From Amycolatopsis sp. CA-128772 (lineage in GTDB: Bacteria; Actinomycetota; Actinomycetes; Mycobacteriales; Pseudonocardiaceae): a DNA stretch of 64,000 nucleotides. Below, piece after piece: positions 29,804 to 39,500 of this stretch; position 1 is the stretch's first letter, and each line of letters opens with the position of its first letter. The stretch spans positions 186,001 to 250,000 of the forward strand of contig NZ_PPHG01000025.1 of NCBI RefSeq assembly GCF_002904295.1, read 5' to 3'. A program made the translations under genes and the position numbers. Under the pieces are notes generated by a model that worked only from the letters and a program-made list of their open reading frames with translations, was not told where the DNA came from and did not search any database.

Positions 29804-30985
29804 TCACCGCGCCCGCACGGGGAAGTCCGGCAGCGTCAGCGCCGTGTGTTCGGGCCGCGGCGCGCGCCGCGGTGCCGAGGAGAGCTGCCGGAGCCCGGCG
29901 TTGCGTTCCTCCAGGGCCTCCGCCGTGGCCGGGAAGAGCGTCGCCTGGCCTTCGCCGACCATCGCCTGGTTGCGCTCGACGAAGTCCCGCAACCGGCTCT
30001 CGTAAGCGGCGAAGGCTTGTTCGTGGTCCGGGATGGTGGCCAGGGCGTGGCCGAGCACGTACGCGCCCACGAGGGCGAGGCTGGTGCCCTGGCCGGTCAG
30101 GAAGGACGGCGCGTAGGCGGCGTCGCCGACGAGCGCGACGCGGCCGGCCGACCAGCGCGGCAGGTGGATCTGGCTGACCACGTCGAAGAACAGGTCGCCG
30201 GCCTCGCCCATCGCCCGCACCATGCCCGGGATTTCCCAGCCGGCGCCGGCGAAGGTGCGGGCGACCAGGTCGCGCTGGGCTTCGGGGTTCCGGAACGCCT
30301 CGATCGGCGGCTCCGGCCGGGCGAAGACCAGGAAGCCGTGCACCACCTCGCTGTCGAGGACCGCGTACAGCGCCCCGCCCTTGCCGGGCGTGGTCCAGAT
30401 GACTCCTTCGCGGGACAGCCCGAAGTCGTTGGGCAGGGTGAAGCCGGCGAAGCTGTAGCCGAGGTAGTGGTGGAACTGCGCCTCGTCGCCGAAGGTCAGC
30501 CCGCGAGTGTGCGAGTGCAGGCCGTCGGCGCCGATCACCAGGTCGTAGGTCTCCTGACGGCCGCTCCGGAAGATGACGTCGACCCCGTCGTCGTGCTGCG
30601 CCAGGGTTTCGACGGTGTCGCCGAACCGGAAGTCGGCGTCGTCGCGCACCAGGTCGTAGAGCTCGTGGATCAGGTCGCCGCGGCGGACTTCGAGGTCTTC
30701 GCCGTCGACGCCGCCGATGACCACGTTCGGGTCCACCGACGCGACTTCGCGGCCGTCGGCGTCGAGGAAGGTCAGCCGCCGCGTGGAGATGTGCCGCTCC
30801 TGCAGACGCGGCAGGATCCCCATCCGCCGGACCGCGTCCAGCGCCGTGCCGCGGACGTCGATCGGGTAGCCGCCCGCCCGCAGTTCGGGCGCCTTCTCCA
30901 CGACGGTGACGGCGAACCCGGCCTGCCGCAGCCAGAAGGCCAGCGCCGGGCCGGCGATGCTGGCTCCCGAGATCAGGATCTTCAT
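29804..30985 (-). CDS. FAD-dependent monooxygenase (PHBH/TetX-like)
   Basis: A 393-residue class A flavoprotein hydroxylase. The N-terminal dinucleotide fold is ISGASIAGPALAFWLRQAGF, the DG motif is DLVIGADGLHSHTRG (about residues 155-169), and the GD motif is ALVGDAAYAPSFLTGQGTSLAL (about 285-306). Such enzymes hydroxylate aromatic compounds, and some inactivate tetracyclines or rifamycins. The ATG at 30985 has AAAGGAG five bases upstream; the GTG two codons earlier is too close to that site. It is divergent from a MarR gene with inverted operator copies between them, so it is probably substrate-inducible. It converges with TetR at its end. Confidence 0.87.
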   Translation of the reverse strand: MKILISGASIAGPALAFWLRQAGFAVTVVEKAPELRAGGYPIDVRGTALDAVRRMGILPRLQERHISTRRLTFLDADGREVASVDPNVVIGGVDGEDLEVRRGDLIHELYDLVRDDADFRFGDTVETLAQHDDGVDVIFRSGRQETYDLVIGADGLHSHTRGLTFGDEAQFHHYLGYSFAGFTLPNDFGLSREGVIWTTPGKGGALYAVLDSEVVHGFLVFARPEPPIEAFRNPEAQRDLVARTFAGAGWEIPGMVRAMGEAGDLFFDVVSQIHLPRWSAGRVALVGDAAYAPSFLTGQGTSLALVGAYVLGHALATIPDHEQAFAAYESRLRDFVERNQAMVGEGQATLFPATAEALEERNAGLRQLSSAPRRAPRPEHTALTLPDFPVRAR

Positions 30986-30996
30986 GACCACTCCTT

Positions 30997-31086
30997 TAGC
31001 TAACTTAGGTATCTAAAATGAGGGTGCGAGAATGCCCCTTGACCACCCCCGACCCGACCGACTATATACCTAAGTTAGCTATCTAA
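30997..31086. promoter_or_regulatory. Inverted operator pair between monooxygenase and marR
   Basis: A 16-bp sequence TAGCTAACTTAGGTAT (30997-31012) recurs as its exact reverse complement at 31066-31081. Each copy also contains TTAG-N4-CTAA (TTAGGTATCTAA at 31005-31016, TTAGCTATCTAA at 31075-31086). The AT-rich sites stand out from the GC-rich surroundings and sit directly at both translation starts. They are very probably the MarR binding sites for mutual repression. Confidence 0.8.
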
Positions 31087-31094
31087 GAGGTGTG

Positions 31095-31574
31095 ATGGGC
31101 GACACAGAAGGCGGCGACCTGCGCTCGGTGCTGCCCCGGATCATGCAGCTGGGCAACCTGATGAACCGCAGCGGCCTCGGCGAGCGGGCGATGAAGCGCA
31201 TCGGCGCCGACCTCGACCGCCCCGGGCTGTCGATCCTGCTGTCCCTGCACATGACGGGCAAGGCCCTGCGCGTCGGCGAGATCGCGGACCGCATGCAGGT
31301 GGCCGGCCCCCACGTGACAAGGCACCTGCACGTACTCGAGCGACGCCGGCTGGTCCGCGGCCTGCCCGACCCCGACGACGGCCGCGCCCGCTTGGTCGAG
31401 CTGACCCCGGAGGGCGCGGAAATCGCGGACGGCTACGTCACGACGTTGCTCGGCTGGTTCGGCGAGGCACTGGCCGGCTGGTCCCCGCAGGACCGCCGGA
31501 CGTTCTACGACCTGCTGCTGCGGTTCACGGACGACTTCGCGGCCTTCCTGTCGGCATCCACCGACGAGGACTGA
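31095..31574 (+). CDS. MarR-family transcriptional regulator
   Basis: A protein of about 159 residues with the MarR winged helix: recognition region RVGEIADRMQVAGPHVTRHLHVLERRRLV (about residues 60-88), wing DPDDGRARLVELTPEG (about 93-108), and helical dimerisation ends. The ATG at 31095 follows an AGAGG site; a GTG one codon upstream is possible. It is divergent from the FAD monooxygenase and flanked by its likely operators. Confidence 0.9.
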   Translation: MGDTEGGDLRSVLPRIMQLGNLMNRSGLGERAMKRIGADLDRPGLSILLSLHMTGKALRVGEIADRMQVAGPHVTRHLHVLERRRLVRGLPDPDDGRARLVELTPEGAEIADGYVTTLLGWFGEALAGWSPQDRRTFYDLLLRFTDDFAAFLSASTDED

Positions 31575-31682
31575 CCCCGAAACCCCCGCAACCCCGATCC
31601 GAAACCGGCCGTGGTCACGATAAAAAAATCGGGGTGCAAAAACAACCGGAAAACCCGGCAGAAAGCCGAACACGCATCCCCA

Positions 31683-31738
31683 TTGCCCACTAGTGGACAC
31701 CCCCGGCCCCGCCGCCGAAGTTGTCCACTAGTGGGCAA
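31683..31738. promoter_or_regulatory. Inverted 17-mers with CCACTAGTGG core upstream of the NRPS operon
   Basis: TTGCCCACTAGTGGACA (31683-31699) and its exact reverse complement (31722-31738) lie 39 bp apart centre to centre. Each contains the palindromic core CCACTAGTGG. They are 109-164 bp upstream of the first gene of the NRPS operon, in the 272-bp gap after marR, and look like a dimer-of-dimers operator for an unknown regulator. Confidence 0.65.
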
Positions 31739-31846
31739 ACCCTTGCTGTGAACCATAAGCGCTGGTGAACATACCTGTCGTACCGGGGCGAACCACCCCC
31801 GGGCCGCGATCGGGCAACCTTCCGCAGACATCGCAAGGGGGACACC

Positions 31847-33307
31847 GTGACCCTGATTCTCAAGACGAAGCCCGGCGACTACTCCGCGGAGCTGCCCGCC
31901 GAATTCTCCGCGGGCGAGCTCTCCGATTACCTGAGCGCCTACTGCGCCAACCCGCTTTTCCGCAGCGCGCGATTCGAAGAACTCGAGATCGACGACGACC
32001 CCTACCGCCGGCCGGTGCGGCCCGAGGACCTCAGCTTCCTGCGGTTCGACCGCCCCTTCGGGCGCACCGACGCGTCTCGGCTGTCCGCCCTGATCGGGCA
32101 CCGCATGCTGCTGAACATCCACGACACCGCCAAACCGATGTACGCGGCGGACATGACACCCGAACGCTGGGAGGAACACCGGCTGTTCTACGGCGAACGC
32201 AACCGCGTCCTGGGTGAGCTCGTGCGGCCCCTGCTGGAGGAGCACGTGTTCGGCTTCGTCCGGGAAGCCGTCGCCGAGGAGCTGGCCGACCGGCCCGAAC
32301 CCGGCGTCGCGAGCCTGCGGGGCCTGCTGACCGACCTCGCCGAGCGGCGCGCCCACGCCGCCGAGGAGGTCGTCGGCCTGGTCGCCGGGGCCGGGGCCGC
32401 CGCCGAGGCCGCGAAGATGACGGCGGTGCAGCTGCTGGCCGGCACGCTCAACGCGCCGCTGCGGGTCAGCCCGCTGATGATCCCCACCTCCGGCGGCAAC
32501 GGGACCGCGGCCCTGACCGGCACCCGCCGCGAGACGCACCCCGTCGACGACGTCCTCGGCGTCGTGCTGGACGCGTGTGGGTTCGGCCTCGAGCCGCACC
32601 GCTACTACCAGTACTACCTGCCGTCCACCCTGGCCGCGATGAACTACCTCGGCAGCACCGCGCGCGATCCCGGCCGGGTGTTCGAGTTCCTCGGCGCCAT
32701 GTGCGTGCGCACCCTCGACTCGCTCGCGCTGATCGGCGGCCACGGCGGCCGGCTGGCCGAACTCGCCGGCACGCCCGACTCCCCGCGGGCCGAAGCCGCG
32801 CTGGCCCGCACCGCCCGCGAAACGGAGACGGCCGCGACCGTCGAAGCGATCACCCGCACCGTCCTCGAACCGCTGGCCCACCGGTTCGGGCCGCCGGCAC
32901 TGGCCGCCGTCGACCGCGGCGCCCGCGAATACGCGCTGCTGCTGGACGTCCACCACGACGACCTGACCGTGCAGCTGCGCTGGATCGACAGCGCCGAGGC
33001 CTACCGGGCCAAGGCCGAACGGCTGCAGGCCGCCATCGACGAGCACCACATCCCGGTCGCCCTCGACACGTTCGTCGAGTCCTGGGAGGAGTGCTCCACC
33101 ACCCACGTGCACGACGACGACCGGTTGCTGGTCATCGAAAGCGGCGAGATGGAGTTCTGGAACTGCTTCTCCGGCATGCACAAGTTCCGCGCCGGCGACA
33201 AGCTGTTCATCCCCAAGCACCGCCTGCACGGCTCGGTCGTGCTGTCCGGCGAGTGCGTCTACCACCAGCCGGTGATCACCGCGGACCTGGACCAGCGCTA
33301 TGGCTGA
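31847..33307 (+). CDS. SznF-like protein: HDO-type domain plus intact cupin
   Basis: A 486-residue homologue of SznF, the N-nitrosourea-forming enzyme of streptozotocin biosynthesis (about 471 residues). Similar landmarks, from memory of SznF, are DDDPYRRPVRP (near 50), FYGERNRVLGELVRPLLE (about 115), PHRYYQYYLPSTLAAMNY (about 245) and the C-terminal cupin. Cupin ligands His420, His422 (THVHDDD) and His461 (RLHG) match SznF H407/H409/H448 in spacing. The helical domain lacks the SznF H-xxx-D-xx-H ligand cluster and, by my alignment, two of its Glu ligands, so diiron chemistry is doubtful. I infer a role in N-N or N-O bond formation with the adjacent YqcI/YcgG enzyme. It overlaps the next gene by 8 bp and starts the operon. 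Confidence 0.8.
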   Translation: MTLILKTKPGDYSAELPAEFSAGELSDYLSAYCANPLFRSARFEELEIDDDPYRRPVRPEDLSFLRFDRPFGRTDASRLSALIGHRMLLNIHDTAKPMYAADMTPERWEEHRLFYGERNRVLGELVRPLLEEHVFGFVREAVAEELADRPEPGVASLRGLLTDLAERRAHAAEEVVGLVAGAGAAAEAAKMTAVQLLAGTLNAPLRVSPLMIPTSGGNGTAALTGTRRETHPVDDVLGVVLDACGFGLEPHRYYQYYLPSTLAAMNYLGSTARDPGRVFEFLGAMCVRTLDSLALIGGHGGRLAELAGTPDSPRAEAALARTARETETAATVEAITRTVLEPLAHRFGPPALAAVDRGAREYALLLDVHHDDLTVQLRWIDSAEAYRAKAERLQAAIDEHHIPVALDTFVESWEECSTTHVHDDDRLLVIESGEMEFWNCFSGMHKFRAGDKLFIPKHRLHGSVVLSGECVYHQPVITADLDQRYG

Positions 33308-35573
33308 GCCGACCGCCGGCGTGCTGCTGCCGGAGATCCCCGGCAAGCGGCTGTTCCGCGCCGACCGGGCCGAGCTGCCGCAGGACGCCCCGGCCTGGCT
33401 GGTCCGGGCCGCGGAGGTGTTCCGCACCGACGTGGGGCACGCCGAGTACCCGTGCCACTTCGGCCGCAACGCGCTGCACCTGGGCGAGCTGTTCGGCACC
33501 TGGGTCGGCGAGGACGGCGACCTGGCCGCGATGCGCGACGACCTCGTCGCCTTCCTGGACGCCACCCGGCCGTTCGCCCACCGCCGGATGGCGCTGGCCG
33601 CCTTCTTCGCCCCCGAGCCCGGCGCCGGCCACGCCGAGCACGGCCGGCGGTTCTGGACCGTGCTGCGCCGGCTGTGCGACACCGACGACCGGCCGTGGCC
33701 CGACGAAATCCCCACGGCACCGGAACACAGCCGCTGGGAGTTCTCGTTCCACGGCGTCCCGATGTTCGTGTTCGCCGCGGCCCCGACGCACGTCGCGCGC
33801 CGCAGCCGCAACCTCGGCGCCGGCCTGGTCATGCTGTTCCAGCCGCGCAACGTCTTCGCGGGCATCGAAGGCGGCAGCCCGGCCGGGATGGTCGCACGGC
33901 GCCGGATCCGCGAGCGGCTCGCGGCCTGGGACACGATCGAGCCGCACCCCTTCATGGGCAGCTACGGCGACGCGTCGAACTTCGAGTGGAAGCAGTACTA
34001 CATCAGTGACGCCGACGGCGGGGCGATGTACGAGACCTGCCCGCTGAACGAGGCGGTGCCCGGCGACGCCGACCTGCACGGCTTCGTCCACCACCAGTTC
34101 GAGCAGCAGGCGGCGCGGACCCCGGCGGCGGTCGCCGTCATCGCCGGCGAAGACGTCCTCGACTACCGCACGCTCGACCGGCGCGCCAACCACCTGGCCC
34201 GCACGCTGCGCGCCGAGGGCGTCCGGCCGGAGCACCGGGTCGGCGTCGTCGCCGACCGGAGCGCCGACACCGTCGTCGCGCTGCTCGGCGTGCTCAAGGC
34301 CGGGGCGGCCTACGTCCCCGTCGATCCCGCGCTGCCCGAGGAGCGGACCGCCCTGATGCTGGACGAGTCCGGCGTCGACGTGGTCGTCGCGCCGGGCCGG
34401 CTGCTCGGCCAGATCCCGGTGGGCCCGCGCCGCCTGGTCGCGGCCGACGGTGCGGGGCAGGCGGCCGACGCGCCACCGGCCCTGGAGGCCACCCCGGACA
34501 ACCTCGCCTACGTGCTCTACACGTCCGGCTCGACCGGCACGCCGAAGGGCGTCATGGTCACCCACCGGCAGCTCGCGCTGGCCACCCTCGCCCAGCGCGT
34601 GCCCGACCGGCCGTGGCCCGAGGCGTTCCTGCTGCCGATCTCGTTCTCCTTCGACGCCTCCGGCGTCGGCCTGTGGTGGACGCTGACCAGCGGCGGCGCC
34701 CTGGTCATCCCGGCCGACGGCGACCACCGCGACCCGGGCCGGCTCCGGGAGCTGATCCAGCTGTACGGGGCCACCCACCTCGACTGCACGCCCGCGCTCT
34801 ACGACCTGGTCCTCGGCACCGACCCGACGCCGCTTACCAGCCTGCGCTGCGCGATCGTCGGCGGCGAAGTGCTGCCGCCGTCGCTGGCCGCCCGGCACCG
34901 CGCCCTGCTGCCGGACTGCCTGCTGGAGAACAACTACGGGCCGACCGAGGTCGCCGTCTGGGCCGTGACGCACCTGGTGCGCGACGACCGGGACCTCCCG
35001 GCCGGGCGCGTCCCGATCGGGCACGCCATCGCCGGCGCGCACGCCCACGTCCTGGACGACGAGCTCGTCCCGGTGCCCGACGGCGAGGTCGGCGAGCTTT
35101 TCCTCGGCGGCGGCAACGTCGCCCGCGGCTACCAGCTGCGGCCCGGCCTGACCGCCGGCCGCTTCCTGCCCGACCCGGCCGCGCCCGGGGCCCGGATGTA
35201 CCGCACCGGCGACCTGGTCCGCCGGAGCGGCGACGGCGCCCTGGAGTTCCACGGCCGGGCGGACTCCCAGGTGAAGGTCCGCGGGCACCGCGTGGAGCTG
35301 GGCGAGGTCGAGGCCGCGCTGCGGGCCCACCCGGACGTCGCCGAGGCCGCCGCCGCGCTGCGCACCACGGCGGGCGAGCCGGTGCTGGTCGCCTACCTCA
35401 GCCTGGTTCCCGGCGGCCGGCTCTCCGACGCCGCCGTCCGCGCCCACCTCGCCCCGCGGCTGCCGGCCTCGTTCCTGCCGTCGCGGATCGTGCGGCTGGC
35501 GGCGTTGCCGCGGCACGCCAACGGAAAGCTCGACCGGACCGCCCTCCCGGACGCCGCGGAGGCCGTGCGATGA
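33300..35573 (+). CDS. YqcI/YcgG-family enzyme fused to stand-alone adenylation domain
   Basis: A 757-residue fusion. Residues about 1-245 match the YqcI/YcgG family: YPCHFGRNALHLGELFG (near 50), FSFHGVPMFVFAAAPTHVARRSRNLG (about 143-168), ending DASNFEWKQYYISD. Members such as GntA of guanitoxin biosynthesis are, as I recall, N-hydroxylases. Residues about 255-757 are an NRPS adenylation domain (YTSGSTGTPKGV, NNYGPTEVAVW, YRTGDLV, NGKLDR) with no carrier domain after it. By eye the specificity positions read D-A-V-D-I-G-N-V-W, which I cannot assign. It could hydroxylate an amino acid and load it in trans onto a carrier protein, for example the module with a dead A domain at 51071-54715. Confidence 0.8.
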   Translation: MAEPTAGVLLPEIPGKRLFRADRAELPQDAPAWLVRAAEVFRTDVGHAEYPCHFGRNALHLGELFGTWVGEDGDLAAMRDDLVAFLDATRPFAHRRMALAAFFAPEPGAGHAEHGRRFWTVLRRLCDTDDRPWPDEIPTAPEHSRWEFSFHGVPMFVFAAAPTHVARRSRNLGAGLVMLFQPRNVFAGIEGGSPAGMVARRRIRERLAAWDTIEPHPFMGSYGDASNFEWKQYYISDADGGAMYETCPLNEAVPGDADLHGFVHHQFEQQAARTPAAVAVIAGEDVLDYRTLDRRANHLARTLRAEGVRPEHRVGVVADRSADTVVALLGVLKAGAAYVPVDPALPEERTALMLDESGVDVVVAPGRLLGQIPVGPRRLVAADGAGQAADAPPALEATPDNLAYVLYTSGSTGTPKGVMVTHRQLALATLAQRVPDRPWPEAFLLPISFSFDASGVGLWWTLTSGGALVIPADGDHRDPGRLRELIQLYGATHLDCTPALYDLVLGTDPTPLTSLRCAIVGGEVLPPSLAARHRALLPDCLLENNYGPTEVAVWAVTHLVRDDRDLPAGRVPIGHAIAGAHAHVLDDELVPVPDGEVGELFLGGGNVARGYQLRPGLTAGRFLPDPAAPGARMYRTGDLVRRSGDGALEFHGRADSQVKVRGHRVELGEVEAALRAHPDVAEAAAALRTTAGEPVLVAYLSLVPGGRLSDAAVRAHLAPRLPASFLPSRIVRLAALPRHANGKLDRTALPDAAEAVR

Positions 35574-36568
35574 AGCTCGTGATGCTGCGCCCGGCCTTCC
35601 TCCCGGCCGACGCCGGTGCGCTGAGATCGGGGCCGGTCTCCGACGCGGTCGCCGAGCTCGGCCCGCTCGTCGCCACCCGGGCGCTGGCCGACGCCGAGCT
35701 GGCGGCCCGGCTGGCGGCCGTGCCGGTGCGGCCGGCCGGGACCAAGCTCGACCGGTCCGCGTTCACCGGCGTCCTGGCCCGCAAGGAACAGCACTTCGCC
35801 GTGCACGACGGGTTCTTCGGCGTCTTCCGCGCCTCCGACGCCGCGACCGAACTGCTCGCCCACTGCGCGCTCGTCGGCTACCGGACGATCCTGGGCGACG
35901 CCGCCCGCTGCGGCACGACCCTGACCGACGAGGAGTGGGGCCGGCTGCGGCACGGCATCGAAGCCGTCATCGCCTACGCCCTCGGCCTGCCGATCGGCGA
36001 ACCGCGGCCGGCCCCGGCGCCGGCCGGGACGGCACCGCTGGACCCGCACCGGCGCTGGCGCAGCGGCCACCACGTGTTCTTCCCGCTGATCCAGGCCATC
36101 GTGCTGGGCCTGGGCTGCTTCCAGACCGCGCTCAACGCCGGCCGTCCCGGAGAAGCCGGGGAAGCGCTGGCCTTCGCGACCGCCACGATGTCCGCGTCCC
36201 GCGACGCCATGCGCTTCGCCTCCGACTTCCCGCCCGGCGACTACCGCGACGCGGTCCGGCCGGCGATGGCCCCGCCGCACCTGCCGGTCGGGCTGTCCGG
36301 CGTGATGTCCGAGGACCACGACCTGCTCATCCGCCGCTTCCGCGAACTGCGCGAGGTGTTCCCGACCCTCACCGGGCCGCTGGTCGCGCGGCGCGAGGAG
36401 TTCATCACCGCCGTCGAAGCCACCTACGACGCCCACAAGCGGGTCTGCGCCCGGTTCGACGGCGACCACGTCGTCAGCCTGCGGATGAGCGCTTCCAGCG
36501 CGGCCAAGGCCGTCGGGGTGCTGGAACAGCTCGAACGGTCCCGCCTCACCACCTTGAGGTCACTGTGA
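35570..36568 (+). CDS. Unknown helical protein in the NRPS operon
   Basis: A 332-residue cytoplasmic protein that I do not recognise. It is mostly helical by composition. His-containing helices include RKEQHFAVHDGFFGVF (about residues 63-78), RSGHHVFFPLIQAIVLGLGC (about 163-182), MSEDHDLLIRRFREL (near 245) and a C-terminal EATYDAHKRVCARFDGDHVVSL. The His/Glu/Asp pattern could bind metal, as in ferritin-like or haem-oxygenase-like oxygenases, but no fixed spacing is convincing. It is coupled on both sides (ATGA at the start, GTGA at the end) and lies between the N-oxygenase candidates and the first NRPS, so a tailoring role on the special amino acid or its acyl chain is plausible. Confidence 0.6.
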   Translation: MKLVMLRPAFLPADAGALRSGPVSDAVAELGPLVATRALADAELAARLAAVPVRPAGTKLDRSAFTGVLARKEQHFAVHDGFFGVFRASDAATELLAHCALVGYRTILGDAARCGTTLTDEEWGRLRHGIEAVIAYALGLPIGEPRPAPAPAGTAPLDPHRRWRSGHHVFFPLIQAIVLGLGCFQTALNAGRPGEAGEALAFATATMSASRDAMRFASDFPPGDYRDAVRPAMAPPHLPVGLSGVMSEDHDLLIRRFRELREVFPTLTGPLVARREEFITAVEATYDAHKRVCARFDGDHVVSLRMSASSAAKAVGVLEQLERSRLTTLRSL

Positions 36569-39500
36569 CGACTCCGGAAACCCTCGCCGAGCTGCTCGTC
36601 CGCCGCGGCGCCGAGCAGCCGGGCCGCGAAGCACTGACGTTCCTGGGGGACGACGGGACCGCGACCGCCGTCACCTACGCCGAACTGGACGCCCGCGCCC
36701 GGGCCATCGCCGCGCTGCTCGTCACCACCTGCCGCGCCGGGGAGCGGGCCCTGCTGCTGTACCCGCCGGGGCTCGACTACGTCGCCGGGTTCTTCGGCTG
36801 CCTGTACGCCGGGATCATCGCGGTGCCCGCCTATCCCCCGCTCGACTCCCGGCAGGCCGCCCGGCTGACCGGGATCGCCGCGGACGCCGCACCGGCCGCC
36901 GTGCTGACCGGGGCGGCGTTCCTGGACCCGGCCCGTGCGCTGCTCGAGCCGGTGCTGCGCGAGGCCGGGGTGACGCCGGCGTGGCTCGCCACCGACACCG
37001 CCGCGGCCGTCGGCGAACCACGGCGGGTGCGGCACAACCCGGACCGGATCGCCTTTCTGCAGTACACCTCCGGCTCCACCGGGCAGCCCAAGGGTGTCGT
37101 GATCACGCACGCCAACCTGCTGCACAACTCGGCCTTCATCCGCGACCGGTTCGGTCACACTCCCGCGAGCCGCGGGGTGATCTGGCTGCCGCCGTACCAC
37201 GACATGGGCCTGATCGGCGGGATCCTGCAGCCGGTGTTCGCCGGGTTCCCGGTGACGCTGCTGTCGCCGCTGAGCTTCCTGCGCGAGCCGGCGCGGTGGC
37301 TGCGCGCGGTCTCCGACTTCCGGGCGACCACCAGCGGCGGCCCGAACTTCGCCTACGACCTCGCGGTCCGCAAGACGACCCCGGAGCAGCGCGAGGCCCT
37401 GGACCTGAGCCGGTGGACGGTGGCCTTCACCGGCGCCGAGCAGGTGCGTCCGGCCACGTTGGCCGCGTTCGCCGACGCGTTCGCCGTCGCGGGGTTCCGC
37501 CGGCGCGCGTACTTCCCGTGCTACGGGCTGGCCGAGGCCACGCTCATGGTGACCGGCGTCCACTTCGACGCCGATCCCGACGTCACGGCGTTCTCGGCCG
37601 ACGCGCTCGCCACCGGCCGCGCGGTACCGCCCGCCGCCGGCGCGCCCGTCCGGCAGCTGGTGTCCTGCGGGACACCACCGGCCGAGGCCGCGGTCGCGAT
37701 CATCGACCCGGACTCCGGATCACCGGTCGGCGACGGGACGATCGGCGAGATCACCGTGTCGGGGCCGTCGGTCGCCGCCGGGTACTGGGGCGGGCGCGAC
37801 CCGGGCGTGTTCGACGGCGGCCGGGTCCGCACCGGCGACCTGGGGTTCCGGCACGGCGGCGCGCTGTACGTCACCGGGCGGCACAAGGACCTGATCATCG
37901 TCCGCGGCCGCAACGTGGCCCCCGACGACGTCGAGCTCACGGCGGCGGCCGCGCACCCGGCGCTGCGGCCCGGCTGCGGGGCCGCGATCGCCGTCGAGGC
38001 GGACGGCGAGGAGCGGCTGGCGGTCGTGCACGAGGTGCAGGGCCCGAAACCGGTACCGCTGACCGGGATCGCGGACGCCGTGCGGGCCGCGGTGCTGGCC
38101 GAGCAGGGAGTGGCCGTGAGCCGGATCGTGCTGCTGGGCAAGGGCGGCCTGCCGAAGACGTCGAGCGGGAAGGTCCGGCGCTCGGAGTGCCGGCGGGCGC
38201 TGGCGGCCGGCGAGCTGCCGGTGCTGTTCGACGACGGCGCGGCCGTCGCCGGGCGGCTGCGCGAGTCCGCGGCGACGGTGCTGGGGCTGGCCGACCTGGA
38301 CCCCGACGTGCCGCTGGCGGCCCTCGGCCTGGACTCGGTCAAGGCCGCAGAGCTCGCGGTGCGGGCGGAAGCGGCCGGCGTCCGGCTGCACCTGCCGGAC
38401 CTGATGGCGGGCGCCGACCTGCGCACCCTGGCCGCCTCGGCGACGGCGGCCGAGGCCACGCCGGTCACCGGCGTCACCGACGCGCTGACCGAGGGCGAGC
38501 GCGCGATGTGGTTCCTGCACCGCCTCGCCCCGGAGTCCACGGCGTACCACATCGGCCACGCGGTCGACGTCGCCGGCCCGTTCGACGAAGACCGCTTCGC
38601 CGCCGCGCTGGAATCGGCCATCGCACGGCACGCCGCCCTGCGCACCCGGTTCGGCGTCCGCGAGGGCGAGCCGTACCGGATCGTCGGCGAGTCCTCTGTG
38701 GACTGGGCCTCGACCGACGCGGCCGGGTGGTCGCCGTCCCGGGTGGACGGTGTCATCCAGGCGATGACCGATGCGCCGTTCGACCTGGAAACCGGCCCCC
38801 TGTGGCGGATCCGGCACTGGCGTCTCGGGGCCGGCCGGCACGTGCTGGCCCTCGCCGTCCACCACATCGCCGCGGACCTGTGGTCCCTGACCGCCCTGGT
38901 CCGCGAGCTGCTCGAAGGCCGGGTGGACGCGGGCGGCGCCCCGGCCATGGCCGCCGCGGTCCGGGCCGAGCGCGGCTACCTGGCCGGCGCCGAAGCCCGG
39001 CGGGCGCTCGAACGCTGGCAGCACCGCCTGGCCGATCCCCCGGCACCGCTCGACCTGCCCACCGACCGGCCCCGGCCCGCGGTCCAGGGGTTCGGCGGCG
39101 CCCGGCAGCTGCGGGACCTGCCGGCGGAGACGGCCCGCGCGGTCGACGCGCTCGCCGCGGCGGAGCACGTCTCTCCCTACGCCGTGCTGCTCGCTGCCTA
39201 CGCCTGGCTCCTGCACGCCTACACCGGCGCGTCCGACCTCGTCATCGGCGCCCCGGCGCCGGGGCGGCTGACCGGGGACACGGCCGGCGTCCTCGGGCTC
39301 GCCGTCAACGTGGTGCCGGTGCGCTGCGAGCTCAGCCCGGACGGCACGTTCCTCGACACGGTCCGGCACGTCGCCGCCCGCGTGCGGGAGGCCCTCGCCG
39401 GGCAGCGGATCCCGCTGCCGCGCCTGGTCGAGATCGCCCAGCCCGACCGGGACCCCGGCCGCAGCCCGCTGTTCCAGACGCTGTTCGCGCTGCAGCAGGC

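Noticed and set aside
35935..36564. In-frame extension of NRPS 1 upstream of 36565
   Set aside because: It overlaps the unknown protein gene and lacks domain motifs; the GTG at 36565 begins a normal FAAL and overlaps the preceding stop.
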